Positions 32,366 through 39,366 of a DNA stretch of 64,000 nt are shown piece after piece (position 1 is the first letter of the stretch; each line of letters begins with the position of its first letter). This DNA is from Billgrantia endophytica (GTDB lineage Bacteria > Pseudomonadota > Gammaproteobacteria > Pseudomonadales > Halomonadaceae). A program made the translations under genes and the position numbers. Where the stretch lies: contig NZ_PNRF01000012.1 of assembly GCF_002879615.1 (NCBI RefSeq), positions 62,001 to 126,000 on the forward strand, in the 5' to 3' direction. Below the pieces are notes generated by a model that was not told the DNA's origin, made no database searches, and saw only the letters and a program-made list of their open reading frames with translations.

Positions 32366-32767
32366 TTACGAAGCCGGTTGTGGAAGTCGGGCGATGACCT
32401 TGATTTCGAAGTCGAAGCCCGCCAGCCAGTTGACGCCGACGGCGGTCCAGTTGGGGTAGGGCGGTTCGCCGATCGCCTTCGTTCGAACCCTGTCGATCGC
32501 TTCCCACTGGGCTTCGGGGTCGGTGTGGAAGGTGGTCACGTCGACGATGTCGTCGAAGGTGCAGCCGGCGGCTTCGAGAACGGCTGCCACGTTGTCGAAG
32601 GCGAGCTGGACCTGGTTTTCGAAATCCGGCTCGGGAGAGCCATCCTCGCGGCTGCCGACCTGACCCGAGACGAACAGGAAGTCGCCCGAGCGGATCGCCG
32701 CCGAATAGCGGTTGATCTCGTAGAGTGCCTGCCGTCCGGCAGGGAAGACTGCATCGCGTTTGGCCAT
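32366..32767 (-). CDS. RidA-family protein
   Basis: The 133-residue protein has the RidA/YjgF fold: YSAAIRSGDFLFVSGQVGSR at strand 2, ENQVQLAFDNVAAVLEAAGC as the long helix, and VVDVTTFHTD. The end, PPYPNWTAVGVNWLAGFDFEIKV, lacks the Arg that in archetypal RidA binds the substrate carboxylate, so it probably belongs to another Rid subgroup and may not deaminate imines. GGAG precedes the ATG. It is divergent from a TetR gene, with three palindromes between them, and is the likely target of that regulator. Confidence 0.9.
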   Translation of the reverse strand: MAKRDAVFPAGRQALYEINRYSAAIRSGDFLFVSGQVGSREDGSPEPDFENQVQLAFDNVAAVLEAAGCTFDDIVDVTTFHTDPEAQWEAIDRVRTKAIGEPPYPNWTAVGVNWLAGFDFEIKVIARLPQPAS

Positions 32768-32841
32768 GGTGCCACTCCGGTTATTGGTCCGGTTACTGGT
32801 TTAGCCAAGCCGGGTTCATCCTTTACCCGGTCAGCATTGAT

Positions 32842-32908
32842 ATACGGGCCGTATGTGTTTTATGCTGACACATACGTGCTGTATGTCAATACACATACGA
32901 TGCGTATG
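32842..32908. promoter_or_regulatory. Triple palindromic operator between RidA and TetR genes
   Basis: Three related palindromes: ATACGGGCCGTAT (32842-32854), ACATACGTGCTGTATGT (32870-32886) and CATACGATGCGTATG (32894-32908). All share the ATACG/CGTAT or ATAC/GTAT arms. Spacing between centres is about 30 and 23 bp. They fill the region where both divergent promoters must lie, as expected for TetR autoregulation. Confidence 0.8.
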
Positions 32909-32943
32909 CGAATTTTTCTGCAAGAAAGATTTGAGGAGAGGGC

Positions 32944-33546
32944 GTGGCGACGAAACGTGCGCAGATGATGGAGGAAACCCGGGCCAAGCTCATTCGAGCG
33001 GCGCGGCAGGCCTTTGCGACCAAGGGCTATGCGGCAGCTTCGATGGACGATATCACTGCAGAAGCCGGCCTCACGCGAGGGGCGCTCTATCACAACTTCG
33101 GTGGCAAGAAGGGGCTGCTGCAGGCGGTGGTCGATCAGATCGACCAGGAGATGGTGACGCGAATGCTTGCCGCTCAGGCCCGTGCGGCAAGCCGGTGGGA
33201 TGGTTTGCTCGAGGAGGGCGTGGCCTACATCGAAATGGCACTGGAACCGGAAGTCCAGCGCATCATGCTGCTGGATGGGCCGGCGGTGCTCGGCGATCCA
33301 TCGCAATGGCCCAATCAGAATGCGTGCCTGCAACGTACGGCACAGACCATTCAGGCCCTAATCGATGAGGGCACGGTCAAGCCGCTGGATGCGGAAGCCG
33401 CAGCCAGACTGATCAATGGCGCGGCGCTCAATGCCGCCCTATGGATCGCGGCCGCCGACGAGCCCCGCGCCGTACTTGCGAAGGCTGTCGAGGCGTTCCG
33501 TCAGCTCGCGACGGGCTTGCTGAAACCGAAGGGTGACGCCGGATAG
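32944..33546 (+). CDS. TetR-family transcriptional regulator
   Basis: The 200-residue regulator has the TetR helix-turn-helix in residues ~12-58 (LIRAARQAFATKGYAAASM, then DDITAEAGLTRGALYHNFGG) and a C-terminal ligand domain with GVAYIEMALEPEVQRIMLLDG, a style seen in TetR_C subfamilies. The start is GTG at 32944 after GAGGAGAGG. The three palindromes upstream are its likely operators, controlling itself and the divergent RidA-type gene. The ligand is unknown. Confidence 0.93.
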   Translation: MATKRAQMMEETRAKLIRAARQAFATKGYAAASMDDITAEAGLTRGALYHNFGGKKGLLQAVVDQIDQEMVTRMLAAQARAASRWDGLLEEGVAYIEMALEPEVQRIMLLDGPAVLGDPSQWPNQNACLQRTAQTIQALIDEGTVKPLDAEAAARLINGAALNAALWIAAADEPRAVLAKAVEAFRQLATGLLKPKGDAG

Positions 33547-33612
33547 AAAGGCGTATAGCCCTGCTAGTCGCTATTGGCACCGACGGTTTCATGCCTGTAT
33601 TGGTACGTTCGC

Positions 33613-33963
33613 TCACTCATGCTGCAAGACGTTGATGAGTTTCCCGAAGGGATCGCGAACGTAGAACCGCCGCACGCCCCAAGGCTCGCTGACGGGCCCG
33701 TACTCGATGGGCACGCTTGCTTTCTCGAAGCGGGCCAGTGCCGCTTCGATATCATCGACTTCGATGGATAGGTCGGGTACGGGAGTGCCGGAGCCGCCTT
33801 CGGTGCCGAAGCTTACCTGCACCGTCATCGTCTCGTCCGAGCCGTAGGTGCGGAACCAGCCGTGATCCATGAGCAGGTCGAGACCCAGGATTTCCCCGTA
33901 GAAAACCGCTGCCTTGTCGAGTTCCTCTGTCGCCGTGTTGGACATGATGCGTTTGACTTTCAT
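33613..33963 (-). CDS. VOC-superfamily (glyoxalase/bleomycin-resistance-like) protein
   Basis: The 116-residue single-domain VOC protein has KAAVFYGEILGLDLLMDHGW at the first beta-alpha unit, VPDLSIEVDDIEAALARF in the middle and VRRFYVRDPFGKLINVLQH at the end, where DPFGK..NVLQH carries the usual metal-side Glu position replaced by Gln/His. Activity cannot be assigned. It stands between the TetR gene (convergent) and a short PhzF fragment. Confidence 0.88.
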   Translation of the reverse strand: MKVKRIMSNTATEELDKAAVFYGEILGLDLLMDHGWFRTYGSDETMTVQVSFGTEGGSGTPVPDLSIEVDDIEAALARFEKASVPIEYGPVSEPWGVRRFYVRDPFGKLINVLQHE

Positions 33964-34115
33964 GTAGCGCCTCGGGATGCCTTGTCGTGTGTTTTGTCAG
34001 TGCTGCGCATGCCGGTTGAGAAATGCTTAAACATAGCCGCTTCGCTATCGTCCTGCCTGTTCTATCCTTTCCTTCGGCCTTCACTGTTCAGGCACCTTCC
34101 ACACCCGAGGAGCTT

Positions 34116-34215
34116 TCCAAGCGGCATCCTCTATCGCCTTGCGTCTTTTACCGATGACCCCAGCGGCGGCAATCCCGCCGGGGCATGGTTGGGCGAGACG
34201 CTGCCCGAGCCAGCA
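34116..34215 (+). pseudogene. N-terminal remnant of a PhzF-family isomerase
   Basis: One plus-strand frame reads YRLASFTDDPSGGNPAGAWL, then GETLPEPAE. This is the N-terminus of PhzF/epimerase-like proteins (…FTDDPFGGNPAGV…). The following bases are the end of the methyltransferase gene on the other strand, so the remaining ~250 residues are gone. No ATG or ribosome site precedes it. The call is by motif and is clear despite the small size. Confidence 0.7.
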
Positions 34216-34238
34216 GAGCCTTGTTGTCGGCGATCGGC

Positions 34239-35330
34239 TCAAGGCCTGAGCACCCAGTAGTCGTTCTGGATGTCGTGCGGCAACCGGTGGACCTCGATGT
34301 TGCCGAAGCCGGCCTTGGCGAAGTACTCCCGCGCTTTTTCCTGGCCCCACATCGTTCCCAGCCCCTCGCCGCCCTGGGCGAGTGAGACGCTCATGCAGTG
34401 CATGATCGACAGGGTGTAGAGCAGCGTGCCCATGGGGTGGTCGCGGTCGCCGTGGTGGTGGCTGGACGAGTGGATGTCCTGGGCCAGATAGACGCCTTCC
34501 CCACGCAGGGTGCGGCGGATACCCTTGAGCAGGTTCAGCGGGTGGGCCTGGTCGTGGATGGCATCGAAGGTGGTGACCAGATCGTGGCGCTGTGCCGGGG
34601 CCGTGCGGTCGAAGTCGCTGAGGTCGCGCTGCTCGAAGCGCAGGTTGGTCAGGCCCCGACGAGCGGCGCGCTCCGTTGCCCAGCCGATGGCCTCCCTGGA
34701 GAGGTCGTAGCCGGTAAACCGGCTGGCGGGGAAGCGTTCGGCAAGCTTCATCAGCGCCAGGCCGCGTCCGCAGCCCAGGTCGAGCACGTCGATGCCCTGT
34801 GCCAGCCTTGCCGGCAGTTCCGGTGCCAGGGGCAGGATGGCATCCAACAGCACGGGCAGCACCGTCTGGCCGCTGTCCTCGGCCATGACCTCGTGGAAAC
34901 GGGCATAGCACGTGTACGGTACGCCGCCGCCGTGGCGGAAGCATTCCAGCACGTCGTCCTCCACCCGGCCCATCAACGGCAGGTACTGGGAGAACACGGC
35001 AAGATTGGCCTCGCCGCCATCGGTCAGCAGTGCGGCGTGCTCGGGTGGGAGGCGGTAGGTCATGGCCTGCGGGTCGTGCTCGACCAGGGCGGCGACCGTC
35101 GCGCCACCCAGCCACTCACGCACGTAGCGTTCGTCGAGCCTGGCCTTGGCGGCAAGTTCGCTGCTCGTCACTGGTTCGCCGTCGGCCAGGTGGCCGAGCA
35201 GGCCACAGCGGTGAGCCAATGAAATCAGCTGCAGCAAGGCACCCTCGTTGAGGGCACGTACGAAGCGGGCCTCGAAGTCAGCGGCGCGGAAGGCGTCGAA
35301 GGCGGTGGAAGGTTGGGTTTGGGCAGTCAT
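34239..35330 (-). CDS. SAM-dependent methyltransferase with N-terminal winged helix
   Basis: The 363-residue protein has a winged-helix dimerisation domain (residues ~20-110, with LISLAHRCGLLGHL and VTSSELAAKARLDERYVREW), then a class I methyltransferase domain with motif I IDVLDLGCGRGLALMKLA near 195 and FTGYDLSREAIGWA after it. The His-rich DIHSSSHHHGDRDH is characteristic of a group annotated as rRNA- or small-molecule methyltransferase-like proteins; the true acceptor is unknown. The ATG at 35330 follows GAGGAG. It is divergent from the GlxA-type AraC regulator. Confidence 0.9.
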   Translation of the reverse strand: MTAQTQPSTAFDAFRAADFEARFVRALNEGALLQLISLAHRCGLLGHLADGEPVTSSELAAKARLDERYVREWLGGATVAALVEHDPQAMTYRLPPEHAALLTDGGEANLAVFSQYLPLMGRVEDDVLECFRHGGGVPYTCYARFHEVMAEDSGQTVLPVLLDAILPLAPELPARLAQGIDVLDLGCGRGLALMKLAERFPASRFTGYDLSREAIGWATERAARRGLTNLRFEQRDLSDFDRTAPAQRHDLVTTFDAIHDQAHPLNLLKGIRRTLRGEGVYLAQDIHSSSHHHGDRDHPMGTLLYTLSIMHCMSVSLAQGGEGLGTMWGQEKAREYFAKAGFGNIEVHRLPHDIQNDYWVLRP

Positions 35331-35434
35331 GGCGGTTCTCCTCAGGTTTTGTTGTGTGCATTGGAACGCCCATTCTGGCGCTCCCGGCTGGGCTACACTG
35401 AAGTCCCTACGGACAAAAACCGGCGGTTTCCGCC

Positions 35435-36451
35435 ATGTCGATACACAAGCCCTCCATCGCCTTGCTGGCCATCCCGGAAGTGGCGGCTTCCACCCTGTAC
35501 GGGGTCTACGATGTCTTTGCCGCGGCGGGGCGTGACTGGCCCGCCCTGATCGAAGGCAAGGCCGGCGAGTCGTTGTTCGCACCGCAGGTGGTCGCTCGCA
35601 GCGGCACGTGTGAATTGACCATCGCCAACGGTGTGCGCATCGTTCCCGACGCCGGCTTGGATTGGGTGCCCGACGTGGTGTGCATTCCCGAGATCATGCT
35701 GCCGCCCGAGGCGGTGCTCGAAGGTCGCTATGGCGAGGAAGTCGAGTGGCTCAAGCGCTGCCATGCCGAAGGCGCCATCCTGGCGACCGCCTGCTCGGGC
35801 GCGCTGTTGCTGGCCGAGTCGGGTCTGCTGCGGGGCGAGGATGCCACCACGCACTGGGCCTACTGCGATGTGCTGGGTCGCTATCCGGGTGTTCGGGTTC
35901 ATCCACATCGAGCCCTGGTGATCGGCGGCACCGGGAGTCGCCTGGTCATGGCGGGGGGCGGTACCTCCTGGAGCGATCTGGCGCTGTACCTCGTCGCGCG
36001 CCTGGCGAGTGTCGACGAGGCGATGCATCTCGCCAAGCTGTTCCTGATCGACTGGCATGCCGCCGGCCAACTCCCTTTCGCCATGCTTGCGCGCACCCGC
36101 CAGGCCGAGGACGCCGTCATTGCCCGCTGCCAGACGTGGATCGCCGAGCATTACGACGAGCCGTCGCCCGTGGCCGCCTTGATCGAGGTTTCCGGACTCA
36201 GCGAGCGCAGCTTCCACCGTCGCTTCAGGAAGGCCACCGGCCTGACGCCCATGGAATACGTGCATACCCTACGCCTGGAGGAGGCCAAGCAGATGCTGGA
36301 GACCGAGGCGGTGCCCGTGAATGCCATTGCCGAGGCGGTGGGCTATGAGGATGGCGCCTTCTTCGGCCGGCTATTTCGGCGTAAGGTTGGCCTGACGCCG
36401 GCCCAGTATCGTCGCCGCTTCGGGGGGCTGCGAAGCGCCCTGACGGGTTGA
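35435..36451 (+). CDS. GlxA-family AraC regulator (DJ-1/PfpI domain plus HTH)
   Basis: The 338-residue protein has an N-terminal DJ-1/PfpI-like sensor domain (residues ~8-195; ALLAIPEVAASTLYGVYDVF, then ILATACSGALLLAESGLL with the nucleophile-elbow Cys) and a C-terminal AraC DNA-binding domain (VAALIEVSGLSERSFHRRF, then NAIAEAVGYEDGAFFGRLFRR). It is divergent from the methyltransferase gene, which it may regulate, and the nearest downstream gene on the other strand is a small membrane ORF. Ligand unknown. Confidence 0.92.
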   Translation: MSIHKPSIALLAIPEVAASTLYGVYDVFAAAGRDWPALIEGKAGESLFAPQVVARSGTCELTIANGVRIVPDAGLDWVPDVVCIPEIMLPPEAVLEGRYGEEVEWLKRCHAEGAILATACSGALLLAESGLLRGEDATTHWAYCDVLGRYPGVRVHPHRALVIGGTGSRLVMAGGGTSWSDLALYLVARLASVDEAMHLAKLFLIDWHAAGQLPFAMLARTRQAEDAVIARCQTWIAEHYDEPSPVAALIEVSGLSERSFHRRFRKATGLTPMEYVHTLRLEEAKQMLETEAVPVNAIAEAVGYEDGAFFGRLFRRKVGLTPAQYRRRFGGLRSALTG

Positions 36452-36486
36452 GAAGTTTTATGACCAAAGCAGTGCCACGGTATCGA

Positions 36487-36639
36487 TTACAGGCGTCGGC
36501 GTAGTATCACGGTAGCGAGCAGGTGAGTAGCACCGCCGACGGCAGCGATCAGGGTGAAGGCGCCGGGTGCAACCTTCCAGAAAAAGCCGAGCATCGCCTC
36601 GAGGCCTTCGGGGCTGGCCGAGAAGTCGTTCATGCGCAT
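36487..36639 (-). CDS. Small hydrophobic protein, unknown
   Basis: A 50-codon frame starts at ATG 36639 with AGGAG eight bases upstream. It reads a short polar start (MRMNDFSASPEG) and then about 30 mostly hydrophobic residues (MLGFFWKVAPGAFTLIAAV, GGATHLLATVILRRR) with a basic tail. One long or two short membrane segments are possible. I recognise no family. The ribosome site is shared in opposite sense with the decayed AraC gene beginning at 36655. Confidence 0.5.
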   Translation of the reverse strand: MRMNDFSASPEGLEAMLGFFWKVAPGAFTLIAAVGGATHLLATVILRRRL

Positions 36640-36654
36640 TGGGAGGTCTCCTGA

Positions 36655-37089
36655 GTGAAAGAAGGGTTCCACTCTAGCCAGACAGATAGTGGCGGAATTG
36701 TAGGTTTTCGACCTGCTAGTCGCTCTGGTGCCGGCCTGACGCTTAGTCGGTTCAACCCTTGCGCTGCACTGCGTCCCTACGTGCAGTGTTTCTGGCAGGC
36801 CAAGGGGCAAGCCAGTAGCGAAGCGGCGGGTGTGGAGTTGCTGCATCCGGATGGTGCCGCCGGCCTGCTGTTCAACTTCGGTGGCATGCTCGAGCGCGAC
36901 GGCGAGTGAGTGGGGGCCGTCGCCCATAGCCGCGAGCTGATCAAGCTGGGCGGGAGCGCCACTTCCTTGACCGATACTGCCTTTACCGCCGGCTATTTCG
37001 ACCAGTCGCACTTCATCCACGACTTCAAGTCCGTCACCGGCTTCACCCCGGGTGGCTATCTCGACCATGTGCAGCGGCGCTATGGCTAG
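36655..37089 (+). pseudogene. AraC-family regulator with central deletion and in-frame stop
   Basis: From GTG 36655 (GGGAGG upstream) the frame reads the N-terminal sensor typical of one AraC group: LSRFNPCAALRPYVQCFWQA, then LHPDGAAGLLFNFGG. It meets TGA at 36907. The same frame continues and ends with SLTDTAFTAGYFDQSHFIHD, then SVTGFTPGGYLDH, the last helix of the AraC DNA-binding domain. About 150 residues, including the first helix-turn-helix, are missing between the two. Both an internal deletion and the stop make it non-functional. Confidence 0.85.
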
Positions 37090-37118
37090 CCGCGGCTGAT
37101 CCGAACCGACGGCAATAA

Positions 37119-37255
37119 TTACGGGGCTCTGGCGGGTGTGTGTAGTGCAACACCGGCCATGACCAGCGCAATGCCGAGCATATCCTGGCGTGTCGGGATT
37201 TGGGCGAGCATGATCGCGGCGATGAGAGTAGCAGTCGCCGGCAGGACCGTCAGGG
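37119..37255 (-). pseudogene. C-terminal remnant of an EamA/RhtA-type exporter
   Basis: The minus frame ending at 37119 reads LTLTVLPATATLIAAIMLAQ, then DMLGIALVMAGVALHTPA, the last two membrane segments and the closing GIALVMAGVALH of EamA/RhtA-type transporters. The sequence preceding it in this frame is the antisense of an Lrp fragment. Eight of ten membrane segments are lost. Confidence 0.75.
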
Positions 37256-37554
37256 TCAATGCTCGGGCGCTTGGCTTGTCGCTCACCGCGTGGCTGCGCA
37301 TCCGGCCGATACCGGGCCAACTGCAAAGGGTCGCCGAGCTACTGAAAGGGCTGCCGGAAATTACCGAGTGTGACCGTATCACGGGCGATGATTGCTTCAT
37401 CGCCCGAGCGCATCTGGCATCGGTCGAGCATCTGGAGCGATTGATCGACGAAATCATTCCCTATGCGATGACCAATACCGCCATCGTCCAGTCCTCCCCG
37501 GTCGAGCATCGCTTACCGCCGTGGAGCGGCTCCGAGGTGGGCGGCACTCGCTAA
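37256..37554 (+). pseudogene. C-terminal remnant of an Lrp/AsnC-family regulator
   Basis: The plus frame reads ALGLSLTAWLRIRPIPGQLQ, ITECDRITGDDCFIARAHL and TNTAIVQSSPVEHRLPPW, the ligand-sensing RAM domain of Lrp/AsnC regulators with its usual …IVQSSPV ending. The N-terminal helix-turn-helix is absent. Directly before it lies the EamA tail in the opposite direction, so a single deletion probably removed the 5' halves of a divergent Lrp/EamA pair together with the promoter region. Confidence 0.8.
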
Positions 37555-38282
37555 GTTGCCGATTCGTACTCGTCGTGGCGTTTCACCCAGTCCATCAGGT
37601 TGCGGTGAGGCCCATTTTCATTGCGGCCGCGGGGCGTCATGTCGAGCAGCATGTAGGTACTGTCGACGAGTTCGTCGCCGCGCCCGTAGGTCGAGTAGGT
37701 GTGGAAAATTTCGCCATCGGCGTTTCGGTAGAACACGCTGAGGCCGGACAGGTCCTCGATCGAGACGTTGCCCGTGGTGTAATTGTAGGTGACGTCTCCC
37801 TGGGCGATCTCCTCGGGGGTGAACGAGACCTGGTGGTCGTAGTTGAAGTCGCTGCCGTGCGAGGAGACCCACTTCACCTGCCATCCCATGCGCTGGCGGT
37901 AGGCGTCGATTTCGGTGAGCGGAGCCCGCGAGACCCGAACCAGACTGACGTCGTGATGTTCGAGGTGCACCCGCGTGCCTTCGATGTGGTCAGCCGTGAA
38001 GGAGCAGCCGATGCACCCCGCCCCCCAGCCGGGGCCGAACATGAAGTGGTGGACGATGAGCTGGCTACGTCCATCGAACAGCTCGCCGAGCGTCTTGTGG
38101 CCTGCGGTCGTATCGAAAACGTATTCCTTTTCGACCTTCACACACGGCAGGGCGCGTCGCTTGGCGTTCAGGTCGTCGCGCAGACGGGTTAGTTCCTTCT
38201 CCCTTGCCAGTAGCTCCTTGCGGGCGGCGAGCCATTCGTCACGGGAGACGACGGGTTGGGATATTTCATCGTGCGCTAACAT
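37551..38282 (-). CDS. DUF899 thioredoxin-like family protein
   Basis: The 243-residue protein is a paralogue of the DUF899 protein at 8713-9420, sharing the N-terminal arm DEWLAARKELLAREKELTR, the IVHHFMFGPGWGAGCIGC core (Cys90, Cys93) and LLDMTPRGRNENG near the end. Function is unknown; a thiol-redox role is possible from the CxxC pair. GGAG lies eight bases before the ATG. Its 3' end overlaps the Lrp remnant by four bases. The MarR-GNAT gene is divergent across a strong operator. Confidence 0.88.
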   Translation of the reverse strand: MLAHDEISQPVVSRDEWLAARKELLAREKELTRLRDDLNAKRRALPCVKVEKEYVFDTTAGHKTLGELFDGRSQLIVHHFMFGPGWGAGCIGCSFTADHIEGTRVHLEHHDVSLVRVSRAPLTEIDAYRQRMGWQVKWVSSHGSDFNYDHQVSFTPEEIAQGDVTYNYTTGNVSIEDLSGLSVFYRNADGEIFHTYSTYGRGDELVDSTYMLLDMTPRGRNENGPHRNLMDWVKRHDEYESAT

Positions 38283-38371
38283 GAGGACTTCTCCTGCTGC
38301 TGACGTTACACGAGTTAGTCGTTCTGAAGGGGCCGGATTCGACAGGTGTGCAAGTGCCGCGCACAGCGCCG

Positions 38372-38417
38372 TTGACTTATTTGCCTAAAGCAACTATTTA
38401 TTTGCTTTAGGCAAATA
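38372..38417 (+). promoter_or_regulatory. Promoter with long MarR-type inverted repeat
   Basis: -35 TTGACT (38372-38377), 17-bp spacer, -10 TATTTA (38395-38400). A 16-bp perfect inverted repeat, TATTTGCCTAAAGCAA (38378-38393) and its complement (38402-38417), covers the spacer and the region past -10. Each arm itself resembles a TTTGC-N4-GCAA half-palindrome, so two regulator dimers could bind. It drives the MarR-GNAT gene that begins at 38432 and points to autorepression. Confidence 0.85.
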
Positions 38418-38431
38418 TAAAGGCTTTTCCC

Positions 38432-39355
38432 ATGAGAACAGATCGGCTTCTTGAAGAGCGCGCCGGGATCGTACGTAGCTTCAACCGCTTCTACACGTGG
38501 CAGATCGGCGTGCTTCATGAGCACCTCCTGGAGAGCCAGTTCTCGCTGACGGAGGTCCGCATCCTCTATGAGCTGGCGCATAGGCCAATGCTTACCAGCT
38601 CGGATATCTGCCGGGAGCTGGGCCTCAACGCGGGCTATGTGAGCCGGGTGCTGAAAGGTTTCGAAAAGAAGGGGCTCGTTACCAAGACCCCCTCGCCCTC
38701 TGACCGGCGGGCTGCACGATTGCAGCTGACGGATCAGGGGCGGGCGACTTTCATGCCGCTGAATGAGGCATCACAGAGCGAAGTCGTTGCCATGCTGAAG
38801 CGGTTATCGGAGCCTGAGCAGCATCAGTTGGTCGAAGCGATGGGCCAGATCAAGGGCCTGCTCGGCGAAGTGGATTCGGGTTACCTGCTGCGCGACCCGC
38901 AGCCGGGCGACATGGGCTGGATCGTCCATCGGCAGGCCGTTCTGTATGCACAGGAGTACGGATGGAACACGGAATACGAGGCGCTGATTGCAGAAATCGT
39001 CGCCAGGTACCTGCGTGATTTCGACTCGCGTTGGGAGCGGTGTTGGATCGCCGAGAAGCATGGAAGCGTCGTTGGGTCCGTGTTCGTCGTTCGGGAAGAC
39101 GAAGCGACCGCAAAGCTGCGGCTGCTCTACGTCGACCCCTGCGCCCGCGGCCTTGGGGTAGGCAGCCGCCTCGTGGATGAATGCCTCAGGTTCGCCCGCC
39201 AGGTCGGCTACCGCAAGATGGTTCTGTGGACCAACAGCGTATTGACCGATGCGCGCCGGATCTATGAAAGAGCGGGTTTCGAACTGGTGGAGGAGGAGCC
39301 GCATCACAGCTTTGGGAAGGACTTGATAGGTCAGGTTTGGAGCCGTGAGCTGTAG
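38432..39355 (+). CDS. MarR regulator fused to a GNAT acetyltransferase
   Basis: The 307-residue protein has an N-terminal MarR winged helix (residues ~10-140: LTEVRILYELAHRPMLTSSD, ELGLNAGYVSRVLKGFEKKG, then SPSDRRAARLQLTDQGR) and a C-terminal GNAT domain (residues ~150-305: KLRLLYVDPCARGLGVGSRL with the acetyl-CoA loop RGLGVGSRL, then YERAGFELVEEE). Such fusions are a known architecture, in which ligand or acetyl-CoA state may feed into DNA binding. The strong inverted repeat over its own promoter suggests autorepression. Target genes may include the divergent DUF899 gene. Confidence 0.93.
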   Translation: MRTDRLLEERAGIVRSFNRFYTWQIGVLHEHLLESQFSLTEVRILYELAHRPMLTSSDICRELGLNAGYVSRVLKGFEKKGLVTKTPSPSDRRAARLQLTDQGRATFMPLNEASQSEVVAMLKRLSEPEQHQLVEAMGQIKGLLGEVDSGYLLRDPQPGDMGWIVHRQAVLYAQEYGWNTEYEALIAEIVARYLRDFDSRWERCWIAEKHGSVVGSVFVVREDEATAKLRLLYVDPCARGLGVGSRLVDECLRFARQVGYRKMVLWTNSVLTDARRIYERAGFELVEEEPHHSFGKDLIGQVWSREL

Positions 39356-39366
39356 GGTCCACGCCT

